A DNA stretch of 64,000 nt from Mycteria americana (GCF_035582795.1 NC_134373.1:38286501-38350500); one strand, 5' to 3'; counted from the stretch's first letter, positions 36,683 through 50,157 are shown. A program made the numbers and translations. The notes: generated by a model from the letters alone, not told the origin.

Positions 36683-39600
36683 TGCATACTGGTGTCAGAG
36701 GATTGACGGCAAAGACAAGAGAAGTTGCTGGATACAGGGGCTCATTGACAAAGCTAATTATCCCTCATGAACGGATAATATATATAAAACGTTATTATTT
36801 GTATAGGATCTGGATTGCTGAAGGAGGATAAAAGCCATCTGGTTGTGCCAGGAGGAGCGAGGATGGGTGGAAAGGAAGAGACACGTTTTTAATGACCTTG
36901 TGCTGCTTTCAGCTAACAGCCCAAGTTCTCCAGGCCTGGGGACCGAGCAGGTCTCCCTGGCAAATCTGTGCTGAACTTAAAAGTAGCAGAGAAAAGCAGC
37001 AACTCAAAATGAGTTTTAGTAATGAAGCTGCACTTTACTTTTCACAACAATGGATTTTTTAAAAAGGTATGTCAAAGAGAATTGAATTTGGATCCATGAA
37101 TATGGCAGTAAGTGATGTAACTCAAGTTAATGAAATTCTCTCTCCCAAGAACTAGATTTTTCCTTCTTCCAGCAGATATACTCTATAGATTGGTTAAATC
37201 TAAGCATCCACTTTAGATCAACATGTTTTCCTAGTGAAACTATTCTGAATACACTTCAAATGTATAAAATATTCTCATGAGCAAAAGCTATTTAGAATGA
37301 AGAAGATGGGAAAGTAGAGACAGTGTGAATCAGTTTGAAATTCTTTTCTGTGAAATTTTGGTGTCTGTATAGGAGTGCTCCTTGCCAAGACCAGCCTGAG
37401 CTCTGGGAGGTGGGGTACTGCCAGTCTCTCCCCTTTGGGTAATACTAATTATGGGGGAGCAAAAAGCTCCATCAAAGCTCAAAAGACCCCATGGGACCAG
37501 AAAATGGGCAAACTTGCAGCATTAAATCATGGACAGTCCCAAGGTATGTATGGGAAAAATAAGTTTTTCTCCAGGCTTTGGGGAGAAGATGGTGCCGCTC
37601 TGACAGGGTGATAGAAGACCTGTTCTCTTTTTGGCCTTTGGCCTGTGAGTATCATTTCACATCCAGATGCCCATCAGCTGTATCCAAACAATGTTCATTA
37701 CAGTGGCATTATTATTATTGTTGCTGAAAAATGAAAGTAAACAAGATGCATGTACGTATCAGCAAACCATAGGGCAACAGGGTTTTACAAGCACTTTAAA
37801 ATACGTAATTTTTCTTTTTTTTTTCACTTGAGTACTCTCAATAGCAATATTGTGTGTTCTTACAAGGGTTTCAGACTGCAGATTTATGCTTTAGTGCGAA
37901 CTACACTGTTACCTTCAGCAGTAAACTTGGTTCAGGGGGAAAAAAAATATCTCATGTGCCCTGACTGCACAGTGAACCTAAAAAAAAATCTATCATTAAG
38001 AAGCAGGTTTGCTACACAGAATTTTGAGCAGTCTTTAATTTCCACTGTACATTCTCACACACACTGGATGGTGAACTCCAAGATCACAGACAAAACATCC
38101 AGAGACAGGGTTTTAAATCCTAGAGCATAAAGAAACCAATTTAATCAGCTCAAAGAATGTTGATAAAATAGTTAAGTAGATTAGATTAAAATTCCACACT
38201 TGCAATACTTTATGAGCAAAGCTGTTTAGTCCTATGGGTGGCATTTTTCTTTGCCATAGTCTGAGGAAAGCACCATGAACAGCCGTGTTATGTACACTGA
38301 ATACATGTTACTTATTTCATAATAACTGCACCATTCCTGGCAGACTTGGAATTCAGAGTACTCATAAAGAGCAGGTTATGTACATATCCATTTCCTATTA
38401 GAAATTTAATTACGTGAGACCAGGCTATGCAAACCAGAAATTTTGCTTCTTGCCCATGTGCCTCGACTTTAGAAGTCATCCACGTGTTTCTGTGCCACAA
38501 TAGCCCCAAATATTCCTAAATTCCTAAAAATTCCTAAAAAGATGAGTGTCACCACATCTCCTACTGACACAAGAAATACTTACAGAAGCGCATTTCAATA
38601 CCCAAATATGAAGCTAAGCAGCACCACAAGCAGTATCAAGTAAAGCAGGTCCATCTCTGTGGTGATCACTGCTGAGTTCCCCCCAGCTTGGCATGCAGAA
38701 TGGGTATGGAGAATGCTTAAAAGCATTCAAAACTGAAATTACAGGAGAAAAGGTAGGATAATGGAGCACTTTGCTCTGCAAGGCTGCTGTAGGTTAGGTC
38801 AGACAACGTTTTCAATGGAAACAAACAATTTCTATGAAGTCATAGCAATGAAAACTAAAATGCAAGATGCCTTTATTATCATAAACTTCCATTCCCCTAT
38901 ATATTCTTTAGAAATACAACTTTTCAGGAACTCCAGTACTTTATAAGGTTATCATGATCCCCTGATAGCCTCGAAGCAAATACGTATCTTTGCACAAAAT
39001 GCATAGGCAGCCTGTTCCTCAGGAGGGAAGCGAGCCAGCCAAGCCAGCCGTCCTTCGTAGCTTGTGTGTCTGATCCCAGAGGAGGTCAGCACGAAGGGGA
39101 AGCAAGAGCAAACGCAAGAGCCATCAGGAGGAGAAATGGCAGCATTTCATTTCCGCGGGGCCACGAAACAGTGAGAGTGGTGGTGAGGGTGAAGAGGGAG
39201 AGGAGGGGACTGGCATGCAAGTTAAGGGCCCCCAAAAACAGCTGGAGAGAAAAAGGGTGTGATCGTTGCGATTACACAGAACAGACCTAATGCTTTATAC
39301 AACTATAGCATTTACACAGAAGCATTTTTCCCCCCTTCACGAAGGAAATGTGTGGTCAGGGCATTCCTGGGGTTGCTCTGCATACCCACATTCACTTCTC
39401 TTGCCTTCTTTTCCGATCTCTGAAATCCTCTTTTTAGTAGGGAGTGAATGTGCTTAAATGCTGAGGGGGAGTTGGGGACAAACCCAAAAAACCAATAACA
39501 GAAAAACCCAAAACATCTCACTAGAAGACCTGGGAACATGACAAGACACCGACTATTTGAACCATCATCCCAGAGGAAGCCTCTGCCTGTTAAAGAAAAC

Positions 39601-40654
39601 ACGTCTTTCTTCCAGCTGCCTTATGGCCTGAGTCTCTGAATCCACTGGAAAATTAGTCGTTATCAGTTGTATAGGAGGAGTAATACAAATGCTATTTTTT
39701 TTTTTAATTGTACAAATACAATGTTATTTTTTTTCCTGAAGGTTAACAGTATTCAGCCAATTCCTAAATATAACACCCCCAAGCACAGTGCCGTGGTGCA
39801 CCAAACTCCTGGGGTGTTCGTTGACTTTCTACTGCCAGCAGCCCCGGTGTGCTCGCTAAATACCATGGATTGCTCTTCCTCAGCCTTCCCCGACTGTGAA
39901 TCTGTACCAAAGTACATCTGCGTTGGTCTGGGCTTTAACTATTCTTTCCCTTTTTTTTATCTTTTGGCTTAATTGCAGCAGAGGGGAGGTGGCGGCTGAA
40001 GGGGAAACCTATGGATTTTGAACCAAAGTGCATGTGGTGGGAGCTAGGTGGGACTTGGATACCTACCGTCTTTAGTAGCTGTGCCCCTCAGCTCACTGCC
40101 CGAATGTTTTGTGCAGCCAGCCGATCTGCAGTTGTACGTACAGCCAGTCATTACTGCTACACTGTTAATGGACTCACTCATCTCGGGAACTACAAATGGA
40201 GCACATCATTGCTTTCTTGCTGATGCTATGAGTATCATCAGACAACTTAATCACGCACATACCTGTGGCTCTGCATTTAAAGCATGGTTGAATAATGTTG
40301 TGCCCGTTAAGTGCAACCTGTTACATGTGTAAAATGCGTGTCTTGCAGCTTATCACCGTAATTTTTATCCTAGGAAGTGAAATGGTACTGTTTTGAAATA
40401 AAACGTGAGAGCAAGCATTTCTGGTGTTTGGTAGGCGGATTTTGTGGTGAATGTTGCACCTGTCAGGAAGTTTTCAACAACTTAGGAACTGCTTTTTTAA
40501 CAAGCCCACAGAATCATTGTCCTCGTGGCCTGAATGTCGTGAACTTCTAGACTGACCCCTTGTATAAGATAAGAACCACTTGAATTAATTCTTGGCTGAA
40601 TTACAGCATTATCTGTTTAGAAAAAAAAACATTTAGTTTTGATTTAAAGATTTC
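36683..40654. other. Intergenic, no gene recognised
   Basis: AT-rich with one GC-balanced patch at about 39000-39250. It contains a three-copy 9/10-bp tandem (38512-38540). The longest open frame (37750-38130, plus) is not recognisable. Confidence 0.65.
38512..38540. repeat. Three-copy ATTCCTAAA tandem
   Basis: Three consecutive ATTCCTAAA-type units of 9, 10 and 10 bp. Confidence 0.88.
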
Positions 40655-40910
40655 CAGTGATGGAGATTGCAGAAATGACCCTTGGTAATTTGATTGTATG
40701 GTAAATATCCTCAGTGACCGGAAACAAATCCTCAGAACTAAACAAAAATACACTTCTAGCCTGAACATCATCAAATTTCACTCATCTGATTCTAAATTAA
40801 TCCCATGGATTCCAGACTAATCTATACTCCTCTGTCTTGTCTCATGGAAGGCTCTGTAGACTCTCATCAAATGACCCCTTAAGCTGTTCTTTGTGGTAAG
40901 AAGTTTGCAA
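40655..40910 (-). mobile_element. Ancient CR1-type LINE relic, minus orientation
   Basis: On the plus strand the order GTGATGGAGATTGCAGAAAT, CCCTTGGTAATTTGATTG, CACTTCTAGCCTGAACATC and CATCAAATGACCCCTTAAGC follows the antisense of the 3' coding/UTR region of old CR1 elements. Divergence is high and no frame survives. Confidence 0.5.
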
Positions 40911-43020
40911 AGCCGCAGGTAATTTTTTTGTCAATGACCCATTCCAGTCCCATAGCTTAGCTATGCCCTTCCTTCAGCAGCCCCGTTCAAGATACTTTTA
41001 AATTTCATAGGCTTAGTATTTCAATTTATTACACTTAGGGGTTTTGTTGCACTACTGGCTTTACTGATTCATTATCTGCGTTACTGACTTGATGCTTCAA
41101 TAGACTCAGCTTGCTGCTGCGAAATAAGGCAGGGCAGGGGAGTCAGCAGAGACTTTCCTTCAAGCTAACGAAGCTCAGAGGTTTCTTTGGCAGAAATGAT
41201 TAGGAATTCTTTGTAGGACGAAGTCTTGTTTTTATAGGTATAGATATAATGAAATTAGATGCATTGGCTATATTAGATACATTAGATACTGTCTACATGA
41301 TTCTCTGATGCCCAGAGCTTTGCACAGAAATTACCTATTGCCTTTTTTAGTTATGGATATAGCGTTGTTTTTTTCTCCTGAAATATGAATGTATTTGCTC
41401 GCAGTGCCACTTCAGTTTGAGGATTGGTTTCTTACAGATTGTGCCTAGCATCAACAAGGGATCAATGCATATCTTCATTTATAGAGTAAGATTTATAAGC
41501 AGTGACGAATTAGAGTTCTGTGTTCATTTGGACTGCAGAAGAAGGAGACAGGAAGGAAACTGGCTCGAGTCCCATGTCACTCACAGACATTTTCAGATAG
41601 CAAGCATGGTCCAGAGCTGCCGTGAAAGAGGACGACATGACACTGTTGGTCTCCGTGCTGCCACCCATAGTCTGGTTGGAGATGCTATTCCAGCAGGCTC
41701 CTCCGTGCTCACGAAATGTGGAACAGGACCAAGATGTGCACATCCCAGTGGGGTCATCTTCTCTGCTTCATTTTAACTCGTCACTTTCTTAAAGGCTGTA
41801 GAAAGACATGTGATTTGTCCATGATGCATAGGACAAGCAGCTTTAAACTTCAGCGATGGAAATTGAGACACATGCATGGCCAAAACAAAAAAGGACAGCA
41901 AGTGCTGGAATTGGTTGTTTAAGGATATCATTGTCACTCTTCAAAAATCCTGGAGAGATGCCTACAGAGGCTGGCTTAGCTATAGCTGATTCTGTTTGGG
42001 AAACACGAAGAGGGCAAGATGGCTCCCCGAGGTCCTGTCAAGCCCTGTGATTCTGTGTTTGTTATTCTTAATTAAATAGTTCCCTCCCTCAGTGCTGTCT
42101 ACAGGGTTTCTGTCATCTGTAATGAGTATGACTCTGTTTTTCTGTCATTCAAATCCTGCAAAACATCACCAGTATTTAAATTGCAATTTGAACTCTAAAA
42201 ATATAATAAGTACAAATAAAAAGAACAGTTCAGTACAAAGAACTCTATTTCATATTATCTGTATCCATGGAAATCCAGTTAATTTCCCTGATTTTTTTTT
42301 CAACCTGCCAGTGAACTGCTTCATAGAGAGCAGGAAGTAAAAAACCCTGAGAAAACATAAAGAAATAGAAAGGCATTTGAGTACTTTGGAATATGAATCA
42401 GAAAGGGTTGAAAATAATTTAGCAAGTAAGATGCTGCTGGTCACTGAGTCCTACAGACTTTGGATAAACATAGGTACTCTCTAAAATAGCTGAAAACAAG
42501 AATTAAAAGAATCCCATCTGATTCTTTTAATATGTGTAATATATGATGTGATTTACTGGCTAGACTTTCTTTCTTGTTTAAACAGTCCAAGCAACTTGAA
42601 AGAGAATACCCAGGTAGTCAAGACTGATCAGTAAATAGCCAGGGACCGGGGTATAACTGTTTCCACCTGCTGCACTGGAATGCCGTTATTATTTTTCATC
42701 TGCAAGCGGCAGAATCTGGGGCACCTAATTCTGGACTCAGCTACTTGCGTAGCACACCACTATTATTTCTGGTTGTAATCCTTGCACAGAAAGTGACACA
42801 TCACAAAATCATTGTAACAAGAGTCCCTGGAGGTCTTTAGGGTGCAAGTGTGGTCACCAGTATTTTTCAGTCTGCTGGTGAATCCTCCTGGATTGCCAGT
42901 GGAGGGCAGGAGACTTCATCCTCTCCTGATGTGTGTTGAGTCTCTTCACAGGGCTCATGTGTCATCAGTGGAGGTCTATTTGGGTGCTCTGTGGAGCCTC
43001 TCAAGGATACTCTGTGAAGC
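40911..43020. other. Intergenic, no gene recognised
   Basis: AT-rich to balanced. The open frame 41417-41776 (119 codons, plus) and its antisense partner have no recognisable product. It ends with GAAGC, one copy of the LTR target-site duplication (43016-43020). Confidence 0.65.
43016..43020. repeat. Target-site duplication, left copy (GAAGC)
   Basis: Matches 43584-43588 exactly, flanking the solo LTR. Confidence 0.85.
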
Positions 43021-43583
43021 TGTAGTGGTTTAGCCCCAGCCAGCAGCTAAGCACCACGCAGCCGCTCGCTCACTCCCCCCTGGTGGGATGGGGGAGAGAA
43101 TCGGAAGAGTAAAAGTGAGAAAACTCGAGGGTTGAGATGAAGACAGTTTAATAGGGAAAGCAAAAGCTGTGCACAAGCAAAGCAAAACAAGGAATTCATT
43201 CACTCCTTCCCACGGGCAGGCAGGTGCTCAGCCATCTCCAGGACAGCAGGGCTCCAGCACACGTAACGGTGACTTGGGAAGACAAACGCCATCACTCCAA
43301 ATGTCCCCCCCTTCCTTCCTCTTCTCCAGCTTTATATACTGAGCATGACACCATATGGTATGGAATAGCCCTTTGGGCAGTTTGGATCAACTGTCCTGGC
43401 TGTGCCCCCTCCCAGCTTCTTGTGCACCTGGCAGAGCATGGGGAGCTGAAAATTCCTTGACCAGTGCAGCAACAACTAAAACATCCCTGGGTTATCAACA
43501 CTGTTTTCAGCACAAATCCAAAACATAGCCCCACATCAGCTACTATAAAGAAAATTAACTCTATCTCAGCTGAAACCAGGACA
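43021..43583 (-). mobile_element. Solo LTR of an avian endogenous retrovirus, minus orientation
   Basis: On the minus strand it starts TGTCCTGGTTTCAGCTGAGA and ends GCTGGGGCTAAACCACTACA, giving TG..CA termini over 563 bp. It has a TATA box (TATATAAA, 43331-43338) and an ATTAAA signal (43147-43152) in the right order for U3-R-U5. The flanks carry a perfect 5-bp duplication GAAGC (43016-43020 and 43584-43588). No internal viral genes or second LTR are present, so it is a recombination-derived solo LTR. The sequence is one I recognise as a common avian class II (ERVK-type) LTR; the class assignment is from memory. Confidence 0.93.
43331..43338 (-). promoter_or_regulatory. TATA box of the solo LTR
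   Basis: Reads TATATAAA on the minus strand, about 245 bp from the LTR 5' end and about 180 bp before the ATTAAA signal. This is the expected position for a U3 promoter. Confidence 0.7.
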
Positions 43584-43588
43584 GAAGC
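43584..43588. repeat. Target-site duplication, right copy (GAAGC)
   Basis: Matches 43016-43020 exactly. Confidence 0.85.
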
Positions 43589-44210
43589 CAAGGCAACTGT
43601 TAAGAGGTATTAGTCGTCTGATTTACAGTTTTGCCATACCTTCCAGCGTGGAGTGCCTGGTTGTTACCTTGTACCTTGACCTCCCTCAAAGGTCCAGCCA
43701 GCTAAGGGAAAATCTAAACAGAAGTATTTCTTCCTAATATCAACGTTCAAAATAGACCATGTAGTTGCAAATGAAAAAAAAACCAGATTGTAGTCTCATT
43801 CTTTTTCCTTTTTAATTTAGGGTAACTTGCACGTAGTCTTCCACGCACCTCCTGGAGCCTCCGTCCTTTTGCACACCTTTGAGGCGGCAGTCCCTTCTCA
43901 GCGTGCAACGCTTCCTCATGTAGCCAAGCATATTTTGCAATTCCCCCAAAGGCTCGTCCCAGATTTAATCTTGCTCTCTGAAACTTGCTGTTATACGATT
44001 GTGTAGGTGGTGTTCTTAATTAAGAAGTGCATCGTTTCACTTCCTCTGAGACACAACTGTTGCTTTATTAGGTCAAGAGCCATCTCCTTTCCTGATGGAC
44101 TAATTAACTGCTCCTTGTCCCAGTGAAGGGTAATGCTTCCTACTCCCTCCCCTTTGGAGACTCACTGAGCACATCTTAGTGTGAAGTGTCCTCTTCAGTG
44201 AACTTTCATA

Positions 44211-44330
44211 TTTTACATCGCGCCGTACAAATAAACACACTTGATGCAGCATCTAAATGGAGTTTCAACGTTCACAGGTTATTGCTTGTTCCTGGCTGAC
44301 GTGATAGTAATTAACCACACTGGAGTGACA
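44211..44330. promoter_or_regulatory. Candidate conserved non-coding element
   Basis: Contains CATCGCGCCGTAC with three CpGs, a forkhead-like AATAAACAC and a homeodomain-type TAATTAA (44308-44314) within 110 bp. Only the motif content supports this. Confidence 0.22.
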
Positions 44331-45240
44331 AGAAGTGTGGGGTGACTGACCTCAACATTTTTCTCTTTGGTAGACTGTAGCAATTGTTCTGATAATAACG
44401 ATGTCCACAAAAATAGGATGTGATACAGTAATATGTGACAAGATTCAGGCTGTCATACTGTATTTATTGGATATGGCTATTTAAACAGACTATAATTGCT
44501 GCTTTTTTATTACATTGTCATTATGGTCAATGTTTTGCTATTTCATTTAGTGTTAATGTGCTTGTTAACCAAAATTATTTTATTCCTTCATTAAAATATT
44601 CGTTGTCCAAAAAATATGTTTTAAAAAAGAGTCTATTTTATAAGAAATGAGAAGAAAATTCTCTTAAGTTATTTTCAAATATTGAATTATGTTATTCACA
44701 TTTTAAAAAACTTATAACGGTAGATGTTAATGCTAATGGATGTATGAGCTTCTTAGTATGAAAAAAAGGGGTTTGCCCTATTGATCATAGTCCCTTAAAA
44801 ACAACGTAACTTTGTTTGTTTCAATTTTGATATTCCTTAACAAAAGGCACTATGGTCCAGTCAGATGTGATTAATTACGACTATTCAGTGACAAGGGATG
44901 CTGTTCAATCCTTTAACACATTAATTTTATAGTAAAATGCATGATGAGAGCAGTCATATAGTTTGACAGATATTCTTAAAACTGGGTAGACAATGTTTTG
45001 ATTGGGCCTATGGACAACTGTAACTGTGCAGTGTGATTCAGTTTTGGAAATAAAACCTTAACTATTTTGCTCGTCTAGGGAAGCGGGACCAAAACCATTG
45101 ATGGTGGTGGTGTCCCCGCCAGTCCTTCACACGGCGACGTGTAATCCCTATGTCTTGCACAGTCCTTCACTGCATGACATTACTTTTTAACTGTGGCTAC
45201 AGTACAAGGGGATTACTTTCAGCTCTTCCAGTCGCTGTGT

Positions 45241-45380
45241 CCCAGTGACCTTGCATATTTAATCATAATTGGAAGTCAAGTGACTTTTACGAGACATGAA
45301 TGTTAATTAGCTTTCAAATTGCTGGAGAGGGTACTTTGTCTCGAGTTCCTCTGATTGTGGTAATTAGTTAGTTGTGCGAG
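45241..45380. promoter_or_regulatory. Candidate conserved non-coding element
   Basis: Homeodomain-type cores cluster here: TTAATTAG at 45303-45310 and TAATTAG at 45361-45367, with ATTTAATCATAATTGG nearby (45257-45272). This sits in balanced-composition sequence free of recognisable repeats. Confidence 0.22.
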
Positions 45381-46602
45381 GTCAGCCTCCTGTCTTGCAC
45401 AGTTCATTGAACAGCATCTTTTCAAATATTTATAAAGATGTTTTAGTACCTATCACTGAAAGCTACATTAATGTTTTAATTTTAAGCAGAAAAAAGGACA
45501 ACCTAATACTGTCAGACGCAACTTTGGTAGTATATATAATAACAATCTCAAATTAGCCATTTTATTATGTTTTATTTGATTCATGTTCATTAAGAATAGG
45601 GGAAAAAGATATCTGATTCTGCAATATAGGAAGCAAACTAAAAAAAATGAATTAAAGCTACAATTATAGAATAATTTACATTAAAATACTGTTCAGGGCA
45701 ATGAACTATTAGGATGTCAGGAATTTCAAGACAATTAGAATAGCTAAATATATGCAGAAAAATCATCACACATCTTTCACAAGGGCTTAACATCTTCTGA
45801 AAAGTGTCAGATAAGACACATCAGGGCAGTACAATGTATGAACCCAATCACACACACACAGACAAAACCTGAAGAAGGTCACTGTCTTTTTGTGACAAGC
45901 CTATTTTCAGACTGCCTATTGAACTACAAAACCCTACAGGGCAGATATGGTTTTCTGAACCGCCATAGCTCACCACAGCCAGTTGAAGGGCCACCAAAAG
46001 ACCATGGCATCTCCAGCCTGGGGAAGCATGGGCTGCACATCAGCCTTGGGGAGCTCACACTCAGCATGGCTTTTACTGCATAGCGACTCTGATTATGCTG
46101 TACGAAGCCTCCTGGTATAGTCTTACTACATAAAAGAACTTCAAATGACCATCACGGATCAATAAGTGGAATATTGTGGCTCCTGCAGTAAGGACAGCAG
46201 TGTAGTGTTGAATAGTTCTATACCTTAGGCTATTTCAACAAATGGGCTCTGATCAGTGGAGGATGCACTGGCCACCTTAAAACTGCCTGGATGCTACGCT
46301 CCTCCCACTATGAAAAGCAGCAAATACGATCAGACTTTTAAAGAAGAGCATTTACAAATGTACACACAAGTGCAGGATATGCACACATTACATTTTTGGG
46401 TACGGTAGGAGGAGAAGAGAGCTATTAGGATCTACAGACATGCCTGGAGAAGGGCAACCTTAACCTAATATACAAGACAGACCTCCCATCCCACCTCACT
46501 CTCACCAGTCTATTCTTCCTTAAGGACATCTCTTCTGACATTGCTATAAGATGTGCCAGATCCCCTCCCAGTATGTGGGAACATTACTTGAGCATTGCTT
46601 CC

Positions 46603-46622
46603 TTTTCCTTTTAAAAGGAAAA
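46603..46622. repeat. 20-bp perfect palindrome
   Basis: TTTTCCTTTTAAAAGGAAAA is its own reverse complement. Confidence 0.85.
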
Positions 46623-46956
46623 TTGGTTATGGACCTCTATCAGCTCAAAATAATAGCATGACCCTAGCTGCTATACTTATACTTCTGTAAGTTTGAAGGT
46701 CCTGATTTACAAAATACTTATTTTTATATCATATATCACCAAGTGTGCAGAAATTCTGTTGGGCAGCTCCCAAACTGATATCGAGCTCCTCCCTCCAACT
46801 TTTTCAAGGCTTCCAGAATATTTATGAAATTCCCGTAGGCTATGGGAGCTAGCACCCACAGGAGATGAGGTTTGCAAACTATAGGGCAGCAAGTTCTGGA
46901 CAAGGATGTCAGCTACACAGCTAACACCAAAGCTCTTAACAAGATCTGGGCTTCAG

Positions 46957-46996
46957 AATCAACAGATTAAAATCTGTTGATTTTTTTTTTTTTTTT
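46957..46996. repeat. 26-bp inverted repeat followed by poly(T)
   Basis: Arms AATCAACAGATT and AATCTGTTGATT with a 2-nt AA loop occupy 46957-46982. The T-run extends to 46996. Confidence 0.9.
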
Positions 46997-48894
46997 CTGT
47001 TTTAAGCTGACAGTGCCAGTGTATTATTCCAGCAAAGGTCTCTTTGCTGTGCTTCACATTTGCCAACATTGGGAACTACTGTTTGAAATTCGGGACTCAC
47101 GTGAGTCACCAGGAAGCATGTGTCCCAGTAAAAAGGGCCACCGACAACCTATGTAGTGCCATTTGCCAGCCTTAGAGAACACCTGAACTGAGTTATCAGC
47201 ATGCTGCTGTCAGACGCTGCACAGCAGCGATCACCGTGGTATCTCAGGGAAAACTCTCCCCATCAAATTGTCAAGATCCCCTCAGATACACAGGCAGAAA
47301 ACCATTTTAGAGACTTGCTCCAGCAAAACACAGCGTGGGGCGCACTCACTGCATCTGAACAACACCATAATTCCCCTCTGGAAAGAAAGGGCACTTACCT
47401 GGCACTGCTGCTCTTTAAGATGTTTTGCCTATATGTACACACTGGAAGCATGTCTGTACACAAACACTGCAGGCACAGCACCCATAAGCACACGTCTAAG
47501 CTTCCACTGTATTTTTTAACATTTCATGAAAGGAAAAGGGGAGTAAACCTTCTTCTCTTTTACTCTCAAATGAAGTCACAATGTTTTCCATACCTTATTT
47601 CTTGGCAGCGAAAAATAGAAGGATGGGGCTGTGAATTACATATAGACAACATGCCCCAGAGGAAAACCAGAAAGTTTATCCGTATCTGCATCGGTTTCTC
47701 AGGGGAAGGTGCAGGCTGCTCACCTAAATGAAGGGGAAGAGCAGCCTCCTGGTTGGAGTAAGACCTGTTACAAGCGCGCATGGAGCTCCAAGCAGCTGCT
47801 CCAACCACGACGGGAGGCGACGCATTTTGCTGGAGTCTGACGCACCAGCCCAGATACAGTCAATTATCCAGGGAAACAGTCTCCGAGCTGACAGCGCACC
47901 CCGTAACCTCTCAGTCAGAGGGACGGATTCGTGGTTATACTTTCTGAACACCATGAAAAAAAAGCAGTGCATGATAATGTCCACCAGAAGGGCATGAGGT
48001 CTGGGACAGAAGACAGAAAGATCCATCTGACATGCTCTCTGCTACAACTTTCCTATCAGATGTGACTGCTCTCACACCCAGCAACGATGTGCTCTTCCAA
48101 GGTTCATTCCTGCCTTTCTAATAGACCAGGACTCCACCACCCTTAGACTGGAATACCCTATTAGCCATGCGGGTGATGCCCAAACCTTACAGTCACCAAT
48201 GGAATTAAAACTTTGTATCTTAACATTGTCTCCTGCTCTTTGGACAGAGCAAGACCATTGAGGCTCCTGGCCTGACTTAGGTCTTGGCCTCTTGCGGAGC
48301 TCAGTGCGCAGCACGCACACAGGGCACCAGATTTAGACCTCAGCACATCCAGGTACGTCGATGCAGGTGGAAACCCGTTCCCCGAGGCTCAAGCACAATC
48401 CCTTCCCAAACTCTTGAGCTATTCAGGTGGCTGAACACTGATCTGTTGAGCCGATCATCTTTTCAGCTAGCGCTGTCGTGAATCTACATATGCTTATCTT
48501 ATTCTGTTTAACGAATCATCAAACACCTACTTACGTGACACAAGATTGCTGCTTGCGCATTACCGACATGAAACACAAGTGAGAAACTGTTTGACTACAC
48601 AGCTTTTTTTCTGAAATCTTTTGAGGTGCCAACGCTCGTAACGTTCGAAATTGTTTATTTAAGATTCAGAAAAATTCAGTGACCAGCTTGTATAATCCTT
48701 TTTTTTCTCCAGGTTGAACACTCACTTTAAAAGATCTTAACAGTAATCCTAAATTAATATATCCCTTGAGTTTCCATGGCAGTTTCAGACCTTCCTTTCT
48801 ACTCACCTGTGAAAATGAGTTTTTACTCATAGGAACTACACATCAGTTCTGATACTATAGATATTGTGTATATGTACATATCTTGACATTTAAA

Positions 48895-48910
48895 TTTTTT
48901 TTTTTTTTTT
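48895..48910. repeat. Poly(T) tract
   Basis: Sixteen consecutive T. Confidence 0.88.
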
Positions 48911-50157
48911 GACAAAAATGGATCATTATTAGGTTTAGTAGCGGTAGTGGAGGTAGTAGTATCATTGTCTTCTTTCCAGGAAAAACTCATTCAACATCCT
49001 CTTGCGGCCATCCCTCTATTCAAATACTACTTTGAAGACCACTGTCAGAGGTCATGAGAGTCACAACATGTAGTAAGTGATGTGCAGCTGGCATAGGGAA
49101 GCAAAAAGATGCTTTATGCTTCTTTGGTCCTTTTTGTTATCTTACAATACGGGCACTAAATTAGAAACCCTTATTTTCATCAGATCTTATTTCACACATG
49201 TGGAGATGGTAAGTGCAATAAATTAGAGAAGTAGGATGATAAATTATCATTCCCTCTGTCAGCCATACTTCTGCCCATCTAAGACTTGAAAAATCCCAAA
49301 TACCTCAATATCTTTGCAGAGATGCCCAGGGTCAGACAGACAAGATTCACTGTTGTTCTGCTTGTTCCACATGAAAAATGTCTTTAAGGTTGATTACCTT
49401 GAGGACCTTTTATTATCGCTGACATTTCTTTCCTTTATCATCTTCTCATCCTCCAAAAAGGGGGATGCACGAGAAGATACTTGGTTTTATTCTGATACAT
49501 TATGCACTTTTATGTGAAACAAATTTTCTGAAATGTGTTTACACGAAATTTTATTACATATGTGACCGCACTGATTGTGGTCACTAAGAGCTTGATAAAA
49601 ATAAAATAATTACTGTTATATTAGGAACTACTCTACAATCTCACTGATAGATAATAAACTTAGGTAGAAGTTTTAAAGGCTTTCCACTACAGAGCTTTCC
49701 TTCTGCAAACATCAAATCCCATGACTGTCTTGGAAATGAAAGACCAATTAAAAAATACACATCAAAATAAATATTCTCAAATGTGCTTCCTAGTGTGTTT
49801 GTCAACAGGACCATATTCACGTTGGCAATCTTAGTTGTGCAGAATGACTAATCAAAGCAGCAAGAGCACCATCCATCTCAATTTGTCATTTTGAACTTTT
49901 GTTGTCATAATTTAGTGTTTATGCCAACTCTTGCATAGAACAAAAGGCCTGTCGTAAGGCAGAGACTCCACTGCACTGTTGTTACATGTAAATATACTAG
50001 TATAACCTCTGTGGAAAAAAAAAGATCTATTAGACACAAATACATAAAGTTTGGCACAATTTTTTTTTCATATGTTTTGCGTAGAGCTTCTCCACTCAGC
50101 ACAGAATTTAAGAACGTAGTTTGTGATGGAGCACATCATGTCACCCTTCAAGCTTAC

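Noticed and set aside
43292..43591. 99-codon minus-strand frame
   Set aside because: Falls within the solo LTR and reads through its U3 region; LTR sequence, not a gene.
46957..46996. Rho-independent terminator
   Set aside because: Shape fits, but the DNA is vertebrate intergenic sequence with no bacterial genes; recorded only as a palindrome.
47201..47731. 176-codon open frame on the plus strand
   Set aside because: No recognisable domain, no splice or promoter context, mixed low-bias composition; an open frame of this length can arise by chance in 64 kb.
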